Source: Botryotinia globosa
Taxonomy: Eukaryota > Ascomycota > Leotiomycetes > Helotiales > Sclerotiniaceae
DNA: 64,000 nucleotides
Direction of reading: 5' to 3'
NCBI GenBank assembly: GCA_014898425.1
Contig: RCSZ01000014.1
Span: 1,178,001-1,242,000, forward strand
How positions within the stretch are numbered: the stretch's first letter is position 1; each line of letters starts with the position of its first letter. Made by a program: the position numbers and the translations under genes. The notes beneath the pieces are model-generated. The model was not told where the DNA came from. It did no database searches and saw nothing but the letters and a program-made list of their open reading frames with translations. Of the stretch, positions 23,505 to 34,585 are shown in pieces.

Positions 23505-24670
23505 CTAGGTTGGCTTTTCACGGATTGCTTCCTTGCTCCGCACACTACCGCCGTCCTCACTCATTCCTTCCAGCTTCAGACTCGTTCCTCTACTGCTTCT
23601 AGCCCCAATGCTCATCCCGGAACCTTTTCTCTCGCTCAATGCTTTGGACCACCTCTTCTGGTTCTTTCCGCCCTCGACCATGTCGTCGAATCCGAGGACT
23701 TCTCTGATCTCTGGAATTTCCGCATGATCTCTGGTGTTTTTCATCCTGTGACACCAGGTAATTCTCTTCTCTTCATAGCCTTCATTTTCTCCTATCTTAT
23801 CACCATTTCCCAGAATTCCACCGCTCGCATCCATGCCAACGGGCCCATCAGCAGGTGAAGTGATCGGAGTGGCCATTCGCACTGGCTCGAAAAGGAATTC
23901 TCCGCCGACTTGTTGGTAATCACCTCCTTGAAATAATTTGCCTCCTTTGATTTGTTTGAGACTTTGTAGTACGCTCTGTCCAATCCCCATGAGAGTACCT
24001 CTGCGCTGATATTCTGGTCTGGTGCCAAGATTCAATGTGCGCATCATTCCCAGCTCATCGTATAGCTTCTTTGTAGGATCCGCATATATTGGAAATGGAC
24101 AACTCGTGGCTTCTTGGTACATGGGGATTAGAGATGGGCTGCCGCAACCAACGACGGCGATAAAGGTGGGAGTATGGAGTTGAAGGAGGGAATCTTCGGT
24201 GATGGATGCTGCGAGGGTTCGAAGGTATTCTTGGCAGTTCTGGTAGAAAGCGTAAATGTTAGGTTTGAGTTGAACTTTACAGCTAGGGCGATAGTAGGAA
24301 GACAGCTTACCCCGCAAAAGAAATGACGGATGAATATAACCAAGACTCTTCTTGCTACATTCGGGCCTGAGTATAAACTTTTGAAAGGTCTAGTTTTGCC
24401 ATCCCGATCTAGGACGATCATACTTTCGACCTTCTTCAGCACCTCTTGGGAGGGTATATCATTATTAGTATTGACGTCCCCAACAAATTCCACGGAAGGA
24501 TCGACGCCATCAAATGAAGTATCTATTGAGGTCGTTGGAGGTATAGCATTTGGATGATCCATGATTATCGTATGAGTTGAATCTTCGAATGTCTTTTCAT
24601 TCAAGCCTTTCTCAGTGGTAGAATTAGTAGAAATTCGATTCGCAGTGGGTGAATTAGACAAGATGACCAT
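23505..24670 (-). CDS. AhpC/TSA-type thioredoxin-fold antioxidant protein
   Basis: Exons (minus strand) 24311-24670 and 23505-24239 are joined across a 71-base intron (GTAAGC...CTACCAG), giving 364 residues. The thioredoxin-fold core starts with RPFKSLYSGPNVARRVLVIF, then IRHFFCGNCQEYLRTLA, and continues with TFIAVVGCGSPSLIPMY and FPIYADPTKKLYDELGM. The likely redox motif CGNC at residues 119-122 is split by the intron. This pattern matches the fungal AhpC/TSA family related to vertebrate PRXL2/AAED1 proteins, predicted thiol oxidoreductases of uncertain substrate. About 90 N-terminal residues and 110 C-terminal residues (WSKALSERKGSGMSIGARSS) are low complexity and poorly conserved in kind. 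Location is probably cytosolic or nuclear; no signal peptide is seen. An upstream noncoding exon cannot be excluded. Confidence 0.85.
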
Positions 24671-26426
24671 AATTTCATTCGATTCGTTTGCGCCGGTTCT
24701 TCGGATTTGTCTTCGTCACTGATTCACGATCGTTTAATTTTATCGAGGCTTAGACCTTTGGACTGGCTCGGATTTGAATTGTGACGAGTAATAAGAGAAC
24801 CATATACTTGTCGTTGGGTTCGTACATACATTCGTATACATAATCTTTCTTTTGAAATATATAAACTGTCATGTATAATTTGCTATTAGTTCGTTCAATC
24901 CTCCTACGTGTCAGAGTATCAGAATATCTGTGTCAGGTCTCAGACGGGTTTCAAGGACAGCCAGCCGTGGATAGCTTCCTTCCATCCTCTCGTTGAGGTT
25001 CATACTAATCAAGTTTGATCGGAGAAGACGACGTAATTGTGGATGATTCACCTGGGCGTTAACGAATAAGGAAGGTTATCAGATTTAAGAAAAGAAAAGT
25101 TGAATAACGGAGCTTCTCTTAGCAAGAAATAGATCTTGATATACTGGATCTGTTGGACGTGCTCATCGGTGTTATGTTTTGATTTGGGAATTTCAGGGCT
25201 CACCGGTAGGTCACTGACTCACTGGTGCCACTGAGTGGGTAGAACCTCGGATGGTGACAAATCTGGCACGATTTACCTACCTGGTGTGATTTATATATGG
25301 GCTTATCTGAATGGGCTGAATGAACACTTGAGACTTGAGGTGGTGGGCATGGAATTCAAAAGTTTGAGCAAGATCTAGAATATCTGGAATATCTTATAGC
25401 CATACTTCTTTTTCTTGCCCTTCTTCTTCTTTCTTCTTTCTCTTCTTTCTTCTTCCTCTTCTTCTTCCTCTTCTTCTTCCTCTTCTTCCTCTTCTTCCTT
25501 GTATATATGGGCAGATCAATACAACAGAACAGATACATAATGTACGGCAGACAGACAGGGTAGAGGATGAACCGTCCAATCTACGAATAGGATGAAGCAG
25601 AGAAACAAAGAAGAAACCCCATGGCGCGCTTCGTGAAGTTTTATCATCACACACTTATTACTACTATGCCCAACAGACATGACCAACGAAGAAGAGGGAT
25701 GATGATCTATGATCTGTTTTCAGCCTACGATCTTACGAATAATAAGCAGAATCCAACAAAAGCAAGGAAATCAGGGGAAATAAGTACAACTCCCGTAAAG
25801 TATTACTATTACGCATTTTGTCTAAGAATAAGAAAGATTTTCGAGCTGCGGTTTGTGCTACAGAGTACAGTCGATCTCTCACCAGGGAGTCGACGAATAG
25901 GCATATATGGAAATGATCCGACCGGTGAGCTCTTTTGCGGCCTTAATATGTTATTATTCAGTTACATCAGTTACAGGATGCGTAATTGGAGTTCACACGC
26001 AGGTAAACTTACAAATTAAATGTCGTGTCACTCTCTATGCCTATGAAGCAGAACATAACGTCTGAAAAGTTTCACAACGTTGTTGAACAAACCAAGATGA
26101 AGGGATGAACGAGGGGAGGAGATTTCCCGCCATTCATCTAATCCTTTAAGCTTATCATCATGCAGTGATCGGTGGATGAGATACATCCATTTCCTTCCTA
26201 ATTGGTTGTACCTGCATTTATTGAAAATATTCCGATGAGTGGCTGTGCTTCCAGCTGTGTACCCTTGGATTCTGCATCTGTTGCCTGATATTGATTCAGA
26301 TATCAGACTGAGAGAGACCCTCCGGCTATCCCATTATCTTCAATTGAATTTGAATGTTGCAATCATCTTTTTCCTTGGTCAAAATTTAATCTGGACCACT
26401 TTTTGGGGCCACTTTCTTTGGAGATC
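24671..26426. other. Divergent intergenic region with a pyrimidine tract
   Basis: It lies between the start sides of the antioxidant gene (-) and the small membrane-anchored protein gene (+), so it probably holds both promoters. A long TTC/CTTCTT tract is at 25404-25499. A plus-strand frame at 25621-26019 (132 aa) has no recognisable motif. ATG-rich short frames near 26239 are shadows of the next gene's leader. Confidence 0.55.
25404..25499. repeat. TTC/CTCTTC pyrimidine microsatellite
   Basis: About 95 bases of nearly pure pyrimidine on the + strand made of TTC and CTCTTCTT units. It gives long Arg/Lys/Glu frames on the minus strand (KKRKKKRKKK), which are artefacts of the repeat. Purine/pyrimidine asymmetry of this kind can form triplex DNA and is often near fungal promoters. 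Confidence 0.85.
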
Positions 26427-27288
26427 ATGTCCGATAGTCCATTATCAATTGCTGCTAGTATCACAGGATTGCTTACCTTTGTTGCAGCTGTTATTGCTGG
26501 TTTCTACGCACATGCTCTTGGTCTTCGTGATGCCGTTGATACACAAGCCGAAGTATCCAGTGCATTAGATAAAATATATCTTCTCGAAACGGAGACTGAT
26601 ATGTTGAATAATGCATATTTGGCTTCACTCATTCGTCAACCAGATCGAAAATATGGTACTGGTGATTTCAAGTATTTTCAGGGACTGTATGTCCAATCAT
26701 TAGAACGAATGAGAGCCATGGACAGAGAGTTACGAACGAGTGCCGAAATGGTAACAAAAGGTGATGGGTATGGTAGGATGTCCAGAGTGAAAAGAAAGGC
26801 TGCTTGGATGGCATCGAGAGCTCGTATCCAAAGAGATATTGATGAGAGGAAAACCGAGAGCATAAGGATCTTTCAAATCCAACTTGCCATGTTATCAGCG
26901 TGAGTTTGACCCAATTGCTCATTCTCGACTATTGTTGGGAACTAGCTCAAGGATACTTGCAGGAAAATTGATGAGCTATCTTATCATCAAAACAATCATA
27001 ACGCCACCTGCAATGTCATGCTGGCCGATATGGGCGACTTGTCAAAGTATGTGCTGTTAATGTCCGGCGTCAATCGCTGGTCCCCCAAACTTAGTACTTG
27101 CTAATTCATTCAATAGTGGCATGATGAAACTACCTCCCACACCACCATCCCCTACACTTTCTACTTCTTTTCCTGATCGACCAAAGATCAATAATTATGC
27201 AGAAATTTCAGCCACGCCAAGTCAATACCACACGCCATCAAAAACGTCTGAAATAGCTCCACTTATTTCACTCCCATTGAGAGTATGA
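26427..27288 (+). CDS. Small protein with N-terminal hydrophobic helix and coiled-coil-like region
   Basis: Exons 26427-26899, 26963-27046 and 27117-27288 (introns of 63 and 70 bases, GTGAGT...TTGCAG and GTATGT...CAATAG) give 242 residues. I chose MSDSPLSIAASITG as the start because it places the hydrophobic segment at residues 6-30, although an upstream in-frame start exists at 26403. The N-terminus (SIAASITGLLTFVAAVIAGFY) resembles the N-terminal segment seen at the front of many fungal STAND/NACHT and Helo-like proteins. It is followed by about 120 helical, charged residues (LDKIYLLETETDMLNNAY, SLERMRAMDRELR). The end is a Pro/Ser-rich tail (KLPPTPPSPTLSTSFPDR). A short membrane-anchored adaptor is possible. 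No enzymatic motif; function unknown. Confidence 0.7.
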
Positions 27289-27756
27289 GAGTATGAGAGT
27301 ATAAGATACCTACTCTTCATTCCAAAAATTGGATTCGAAAAGACTTCGTTCTAGTGCCACGTCAAAGCTTCCGATCCATTACACTAAATTGTGACCTGGT
27401 TGCCGGAAGAGAAAGAATTCTTCAGCTCTTCCAGGAATATTGCCCCGAACAGTCCCTGCGGGGCATATCTATTCCCGTCGTACATTAGTCTCTCGGATTT
27501 TCTTATCTCAATTTCAGCTCCGAATATAGATTCGATTTAGGATATATCGAAAATCGCTTATGAAATCGAACGTTGCATACGACCTCAATTTATACTCGTT
27601 ATTCCCTGGATGTACTGAATGATGAAGTTCACCATTTTCATCAACAACGTCGCTGTATGCGAAGACAGTTTATGATAAGTATTATCAAGGCCTCGAGTAT
27701 AAAGACCGATAGTATTAGGAAGGATTCCATATCGATTGCTCATTCTATTCGAACAC
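27289..27756. other. Intergenic region, tandem genes
   Basis: About 470 bases between two genes on the same strand. A GAGAGTAT unit is repeated three times just after the stop codon. The rest holds the 3' untranslated region and the promoter of the next gene. Nothing else seen. Confidence 0.6.
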
Positions 27757-29269
27757 ATGAAGTACCTAAAGTGGTTATCAATTGGCAGGAAGGAAAGGTA
27801 TGTGATCAACTCTCGGCATTTTACAATTAGTTTCATGCTTGATACTAACATCCAAAAGGGCGAAGGATAATAAAGTTAACATCGATGATCTCAAAGATGG
27901 CAGCAGCGTATCCGGTCAACTTAAGGGTTCGATCCTGAAGGAAACTTTACGGTCAATGGAATTATCATCACAATGTACCATGGATGCTCAAAAGAATATC
28001 GCTAATGGATCCGCGATTGGAATATCTGGGACCAAAACACCCACGGGACCATCCCGAAAAACCAGTATATCAAGCAAAAGGAAGTCTTGGTACAGTCTAT
28101 CACGCAGAAAGTCGGAAGACTGTGAATCTATCGCTATCAAACAGAGCCGCCTTTGCAATAAAACGGAAAGCTCTAAAGATCGGGCAAACCCCTCTCCACA
28201 CGCAACTAAGCAATCTCCACCTCTAATCAACGTCCATAAAAATGCTTCCAATAACCCTATTACAATCATCGTCACATCCCCAACCTCAGATACCAATATC
28301 CAAACAGATTCCAGCTCGATATCTAGTACATCATCACATTCCTCAACCCTCTCCTTAAAATCCATCTCTAGCTTCGACTCCTCCCTTCTCATGCCTCCTT
28401 TTCCACCAACGCCTCTGAAATATGACATCCCCAAATCCAACGAAGCTCCTGAGGTGAAAAAATGGCTTATCGGTTGTATGAATCGAAAAGCTGATACGCT
28501 TCCCCGCAAACTCGTTTTCCGGATGATGGAAATTTATGGAATTAAGAAAGAAGAATTAGACCAGACGATGTGGGGAAAGCTTCAGGAAGGGGTCATAGAT
28601 GAGGGGGTGGTATTGAGTGTTGATGCTGATGTTGCGGATAAGGATACAGATAAAGGCAATGGAAATATTGAGGCAGAGAAACAGGATCTGGAGAAGGAAA
28701 AGAAAAAGGGGGAATCTAATAGTGTCGATGCATTGCGGAGCCCAAGGGTTTCATTCTATTCTCGAGGAAATCGGGGACGAAAAGATATCCATTCCCAGCA
28801 TCCCAATAACATAATTCCCACGAAACGACATACCTACCCTAACTCCAACCTCAAATCCAATAATAACAAAATCCACACCATCACTACCTCCACCATCAAG
28901 AACCCAAACCCAAACCCAAACAGGCCAAACCCACAATGCCCACCCCCCAAACCCTCAACAACAAATCCACGAGTCTGGCAAAACCCCTCATCGCGCGCTC
29001 GGAATTGGCCGACCACCATCCCAAATAATAACAACATGATGAATATGTATCACAATGCTACATTTTCTTTCCCTCCTTATGCACATGCAAATACAAATTC
29101 ACATACGAAATCAAGACCTAGCACGCAGCACGGGAAACATAATAGGTACGGAAAAATGACGAAGAAGAAGAGGGGGGTTTGTCCGCCGTGTTCGAGGAGG
29201 GGATCGATGGTTTCGTTGGGGAGGATTCCAGAACACGAGGAGGAGTTTGGGGGTGGGGAGGGTAAGTGA
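27757..29269 (+). CDS. Ser/Asn-rich disordered protein with a short conserved-looking core
   Basis: Exon 1 27757-27797 encodes MKYLKWLSIGRKE and joins, across a 61-base intron (GTATGT...CAAAAG), to exon 2 27859-29269, giving 483 residues. This start was chosen because it is the only frame that matches the phase at the acceptor; the longer upstream frame from 27573 would hit a stop. The sequence is Ser, Asn, Pro and Lys rich throughout, with a compact segment around residues 200-260 (DIPKSNEAPEVKKWLIGCMN, RKADTLPRKLVFRMMEIYGI) that may be a small fold. The rest (Asn/Pro repeats PNPNPNPNRPNP, HTITTSTI) looks disordered. I do not recognise the family. Probably cytosolic or nuclear. Confidence 0.65.
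28903..28935 (+). repeat. AACCCA-type hexanucleotide run inside the coding exon
   Basis: Short run of AACCCA units inside the exon of the disordered protein, read in frame as PNPNPNPN. Telomere-like in appearance (CCCAAA-type) but short and in frame, so most likely coding low complexity. Confidence 0.6.
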
Positions 29270-30077
29270 GAGATATGTGGTTGGGACTGGAGACTGGGGA
29301 GTAGGGAGTAGGGAGTAGGAGAGAAAAGGAGGGGGGAGGGAGAAAAGAAGGCTGTTCATTTGGAGGATTCTGTTATATATAAGATTACATTCTTCGTTCG
29401 GCGTTATGATTCATGAATATCGGGTTTCCGTTTGGCGTTTTCTGTAGGAATGGTTGGACCACTGGGCATGGGGATATTGTATATACCTAGCTATCTATCT
29501 ATCTATCTATCTATCTATTCATATCAATATCAATATCAAGATATCGACCAACACCTATCATCTCATTCTATTCTATCCTATTCCATCTATTATCAATCAT
29601 ATTTTAGTCCCGTCTTAATATGATGTAATCTAATTCCATCCAACCTCATCCCATCTAATTTTTCATACTCAACAGTCTTCATCCATCATCTTGGAACAAT
29701 ATTTTTCTTATCTCATCCCAACCCATCTCATCTCATCCCATTCCGTCCCATCAGTATATGGGTATGATGCAGCTCTATATATTTCGATTAGTATTAATAT
29801 TAACTTACATTCATTCATTTATTCATTCGTTCGTTCACTTAAACACGTACATCACACAGGAAACTATGGTATTCTCAAAACTAAACATCAGACTAGCAAT
29901 TAAATTCATCAAGTTCAACTAGCTGACTAGCTCGTCTATATAATTTCTCAAATAGTTGCCCCTCATTACAGACACCGCTTTGAGCACCCAGGTAGGTATC
30001 TCCATAATAATAGCAAAGGCAAACTAAAGTATGTTCAAGCAAAAAGCCATGCTGTGATAAGTAACACATACATCCGT
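29270..30077. other. Converging 3' regions with tetranucleotide repeats
   Basis: A G-rich run (GGGAGTAGGGAGTAGG) follows the stop codon of the upstream gene. A CTAT microsatellite is at 29489-29517, with CATCTCATCCC-type runs near 29700-29750 and TCAT/TTCG runs near 29808-29838. No gene seen. Confidence 0.65.
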
Positions 30078-31633
30078 TTAATAACTACACAATCCACCAA
30101 CCTCATCATCCAAAGTCCATGTTCCAGCCAATCCACCCAATTCTAGTCCGCCATCGGGTTGTTCATCCAGTTTTCCCACAAAAAAATCCCCTTTACCCAT
30201 CGTATTCAAATCTCTATTCATGACTCTTCTCGCCCAAGAATCAATTGTGGGTTCTCCAGTTTCATCCCTCGCTTGTTTTAAAAAGGGGATAAGCGCCGTA
30301 CCACCTGTTCCCTTCAGTTTCCTCTTCTTCTCTTCGTCATCACCTTTTCCACGAGATGCCGTTGCAATATCTACCTTTCGGCTACGAGTTGCCTCGGGAC
30401 TCATGGAACGGGAATGAGAGTGAGATTCACGGGATTTGATAACGATGTAACGTGTAACAATAGCGATGTGTTTATCGCGGAATGTGCGCAACATGGCGAG
30501 ACAAGCATCGTAGGCGAGACAGAGTTCATGGTTATCGGTATGCGCTTCGACGTAACTGCGAATATTGGCCACGGCGGTCATATCTTCGAGGAATCGTCGA
30601 TGAGCTCCTGGCATGTATTTTCTCATTTCGAGAAGAAAGTTATGCTTGGTTCGTGGAGCTGCGCCTTCGGCTTCACTCTCTGAAGCAGCATCCTTCTTCT
30701 CACCCGTGGGTCGATGTTCTATTCCCAAGACAATGTCGAAAAATTGAAGAATGGAGCTTTGGGCATTACTACCCCCAGAGAGCTGACGATACTGACCAAC
30801 TCCATTACCCTCGTCGTAGAAAACTCCATTTGGTAATCCAGCTTCTTCCATATTCTTACTACCAGCGAGGAAAGGACGAATTCGATTATAGAACACATGA
30901 GGATCGCAGCTTTCATGCATACGTTGAAGGAGTGTTCCAAGATCATCGATTCTCTCCGCAAAAGTTCGAAGACAAGATGTAACAGTCCTGCTATCATTCT
31001 TACGAGCCGCCTCAATTGCGGTAAGCATGAGCGGAAGAACGGGAGCGGCGCGAGCTTCGATTGCCACTGAAACCAAATAAAACCAAGACTCGTCGATAGA
31101 GCCAGTAAATGTGGTTAGAGTGGCGAGATTCTCTAAATTGTCGACATGTTCATCTGCGAACAATGGTTTAAAGTTCCAGAGACAGACGGCAGCATATGTG
31201 GCGACTGGTGGCACTTCCAAGTAGTTTGAAATGTGTAAAAGGGGGACTGTAATGGATGGCGGCAAGTTCTGTAAATTTCACGAGTAATCAGCACGAGACT
31301 TTCAAACAAGGCTTTCGGACCGAGGGGAAGAATTGTACAGACCTCTTCAGGGCTATCACCACCCCAGATATAACTATGCGCCATGAAACATAACAACGAA
31401 TATGCTCTTCGCCATTCCGAATCATGTTCCAGACCGGCAGTCGAAAGAACTGGCAGACGATCAATAACACCGCGCAGGCGTTTACTCAAAATCAAACCTT
31501 GAAGGTTTGCATTGATCGCCTCCCATTTGTTGTAGTATGGATCGGGAAGTCGCTCGAGAGGTAAATCAGCCGGAAGAAATCCATATTCTGGAGATATTCC
31601 GTATTTGCTGAGTTTGGGAAGTGGAGGAAGCAT
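30078..31633 (-). CDS. Indoleamine 2,3-dioxygenase
   Basis: Exons (minus strand) 31343-31633 and 30078-31268, joined across a 74-base intron (GTCTGT...TTACAG), give 487 residues. The start MLPPLPKLSKYGISPEYGFL matches the usual fungal IDO start; an upstream in-frame ATG at 31711 would add 26 unlikely residues. IDO hallmarks are DPYYNKWEAINANL, AYSLLCFMAHSYIWG, VPPVATYAAVCLWNFKP, MRKYMPGAHRRFLE and the heme-proximal histidine in RDKHIAIVTRYIV (about residue 364). The enzyme opens the pyrrole ring of L-tryptophan with O2 to give N-formylkynurenine, the first step toward NAD and kynurenines. Between the heme helix and the C-terminal end there is a charged insert (HSHSRSMSPEATRSRKVD, GKGDDEEKKRKLKG), usual in fungal forms. 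Cytosolic. Confidence 0.95.
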
Positions 31634-32658
31634 GGTCTGAATGAGAGGGGAAAAGATAGATAGGTTTAAAGTATCTGTCCTGACGCAAGGAGTATAGGAT
31701 CTTTTCTCCAATACTCCTCAGCCTTTTCGATAATCTTTGTAGTTGCTTTGCATATGAACTGTAAATATGTTTTCGTGAGCCAAAAAGGTGCTGAAATGAA
31801 GTTGGATGATCAAACGTTTTCCGAAACCTTTGCTAGAAATCTTTTTTTGGAGGGGATAATTGCCCCTCCTATATATATAGCATTCCGCTTAGAAAGCAGC
31901 TTTTTCTCGGAATTGCGCGGTATCGGCCCATAAAGACTAATCATTTTCCTTTAATAGAAGAAATGTTTGTCATGGACATGGTTCTGGTCATGGCATCATA
32001 GCAGATGTCAAAGAGTTTTCCTTTGTCTTCTTCTCTTCTCTTCTCATTTCATTCCTATTTCATCCTTCCTTACCGACATTGAAATCATGTGTCCTAGGAC
32101 CTCTGACATAAATATAAATATAAATATAAATATAAATATAAATATAAATATAAATATAAATATAAATATAAATATAAATATAAATATAAATATAAATATA
32201 AATATAAATATAAATATAAATATAAATATAAATATAAATATAAATATAAATATAAATATAAATATAAATATAAATATAAATATAAATATAAATATAAATA
32301 AGTCATTCAATCAAATATAGGTTTGATTTGATATTTGATATTTAATATTCGATACATGATCAGTTTGATATGCGAGTCTGACTGCCAATTTCACTCTTGT
32401 AGGGCCCGAGTTGAATGTTTCATACTTCAAAGTCCCTGCGACCGACCCACACACACAACCCTACCTACATTGGTGTTACTTGCACAACCATCCCATCATC
32501 TACCAGTGCCTACCTAGTATCCTATCTAATCAATTTATCACATGATACTTTCTAGCTAAGATCCACCCCCCACCCATCTCATCATCATTGCGTTCTGAAT
32601 AGCTTCACTACCGGTATCAAGCTAGCTAGCTGGCTGGTCCTGAAGCTCATCTATCATA
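31634..32658. other. Divergent promoter region of IDO and VPS23 with hexanucleotide repeat
   Basis: The start sides of two divergent genes face each other here. A TATATATA run at 31870-31879 lies about 240 bases upstream of the IDO start and may be its TATA element. The rest is dominated by the ATAAAT repeat listed separately and by CA-rich leader-like text near 32440-32600. Confidence 0.6.
32108..32301. repeat. ATAAAT hexanucleotide microsatellite, about 32 units
   Basis: Nearly perfect repetition of ATAAAT for about 194 bases. It produces artefactual Ile-Asn and Tyr-Leu frames on both strands. It sits between the IDO and VPS23 promoters, about 360 bases upstream of the VPS23 start. Confidence 0.97.
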
Positions 32659-34585
32659 ATGGCCGGTGTTCAGCAACGAGTTCTGAACTGGCTTTACAGT
32701 GTTCTTACAAGCGTATGTAAATCTACCCGCCACGTATATGCAGCTTCACCTATACTTACATTCAATATCAGGAATATCGAGATGTAAATCGTACATATAA
32801 TGACGTTGCCCAAACACTTTCGCAATATACCTCATTATCCCCACGAACGGATGTTTACAGTACGTAAATAAGCTTACAGATTATGCCATCAACTCGAATG
32901 CTAATGCGCAAGCTAAATAGCATACGAGAATGGCGCATCTTCACTCCTCCTTCATCTTTCTGGCACTCTGCCTGTGAATTTTCGTGGCACAACATACAGA
33001 TTCCCAATCGCATTATGGATACCTCACGCATATCCACACGAAGCTCCATTGGTATATGTGACACCAGTTGAGGGAATGGTAGTAAGAGCAGGTCAACATG
33101 TAGATCCGCAAGGGAAGGTCTATCATCCATATTTAACGAGGTGGCCAGACTATTGGGATGTGAGTCGCACAACTTGGCAAATTGAAGCTTTGAAATTGCT
33201 TGGCAGATTTACTTATGAATTGAAATATACAGAAATCCAATGTGCTCGATTTCCTCGCGATTCTGCGAGATGTTTTTGCCAAAGAGCCTCCCGTTATATC
33301 GAGACAGCAACAAAATGCTACACCACGTCCACAATCAACAGTTATGCCTCCTCCTATACCGCCACTTCCACCAAATGTCCCTCGATCGATACCAAGTTCA
33401 GCTTCTCCACGTCCATTGACCGACGACCTCCCTCCACCTCCCCCACCGAAACCTATAAATCATCCAGCACCCTACTCTCCTTCGAGTTCCCCGCGGCGAG
33501 ATGATGGGCCACCGCTGCCCCCACTACCTCCACAAATTGGATATGATAGTAGCAGATATGCGCCGCCGATTTCACAGTCACCAAACAGACAATCGCATGC
33601 TCCTCAAAGAAGTAGTAGTCTTCGTTATGAAAGTGCACCTCCACTGCCACCGCAACAGCCCAGGCAAACCTTACGGGAACCATCATATAGTCCTGTGAGT
33701 CCAATAACTCCACCAGATGATTCATATAGACAGTCCTCATACTCTCAGTCATACCAACAACCTCCACAGTCTCAAAAAACTCAGCAATACCCACCGCAAC
33801 AAGCATACAATGTAAATAATATTCAACAGCCGGGCCCGCAAAATGGTAGACCTCCACCGCCGCCTCAATACATGCATCCACAGCAACAGCCATACCCTGG
33901 ACATCCAACCCATCAGCAATGGCCTCAATATCAGCAGCAACAGCAACAAACGCCGCCACCACAACCCCAAGCCAAACCTCCACCACCGCCTGACCTTCTT
34001 GATGCCCCCTTAACTCTCTCTATCCCCGATGCTTCATCCGCCAATCTTCCAGCTCCGCCTGTTCCACCTAATCCAGAAAAGGATATGCTCCTCCACAAAC
34101 TCGCTAACGCTTTACACTCCCAACGCCTTCATCACACTACCCAAACCACTTCTTCTGTTCCAGGTCTTCGGTCGCAACAGAAGTCTATGCTCACCACTCT
34201 CTCCGCAATGCAATCTGAAATATCCGCTCTCGAATCCCTCTCCGCCCTACTCTCCAATAATACGACGATCCTGCACACCTCTCTTCAAACCTCCGACCAA
34301 CTTCTCCAATCCTCTCAACATCGTACTCCCCCCTCCATTGATGAACTACTCGTCGCACCAACAGTTGTAGGCAACCAACTTTATGAATTAGTATGTGAAG
34401 AAAGGAGTTTAGGAGATGCGATTGATGTCTTGGGCAAAGCCGTCGAGAGGGGAAGGATAAGTGGACCAACATTTGCAAAGATGACGAGAGGATTGGCTAG
34501 GGAATGGTATCTGAAAAAAGCGTTGGTTAGGAAAATTGGAAGGGGTATGGGATTGAATGGGCTTGCTGGAGTGGGCGGACATTGA
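32659..34585 (+). CDS. VPS23: ESCRT-I subunit Vps23/Tsg101
   Basis: Exons 32659-32712, 32772-32859, 32921-33159 and 33233-34585 give 577 residues; introns are 59, 61 and 73 bases with GT-AG ends and the phases agree. Residues 1-150 form the UEV domain (ubiquitin E2 variant): YENGASSLLLHLSGTLPV, FRGTTYRFPIALWIPHAYP, then PLVYVTPVEGM and HPYLTRWPDYWD. It lacks a catalytic cysteine, as expected for a ubiquitin-binding UEV. A long Pro/Gln-rich linker (about residues 150-400) follows, then a helical region (SALESLSALLSNNTTI) and the C-terminal steadiness box (LYELVCEERSLGDAIDVLGK, FAKMTRGLAREWYLKKAL). The protein sorts ubiquitinated membrane cargo into multivesicular bodies and in fungi also supports the pH-signalling Rim/Pal pathway. 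It acts at endosomes. Confidence 0.95.

Noticed and set aside
31634..31711. Upstream ATG of IDO at 31711
   Set aside because: It adds MEKRSYTPCVRTD text not seen in IDO starts, while MLPPLPKL matches the family start.
32044..32320. Three frames reading IN, IF or YL repeats
   Set aside because: They are translations of the ATAAAT microsatellite and have no other content.
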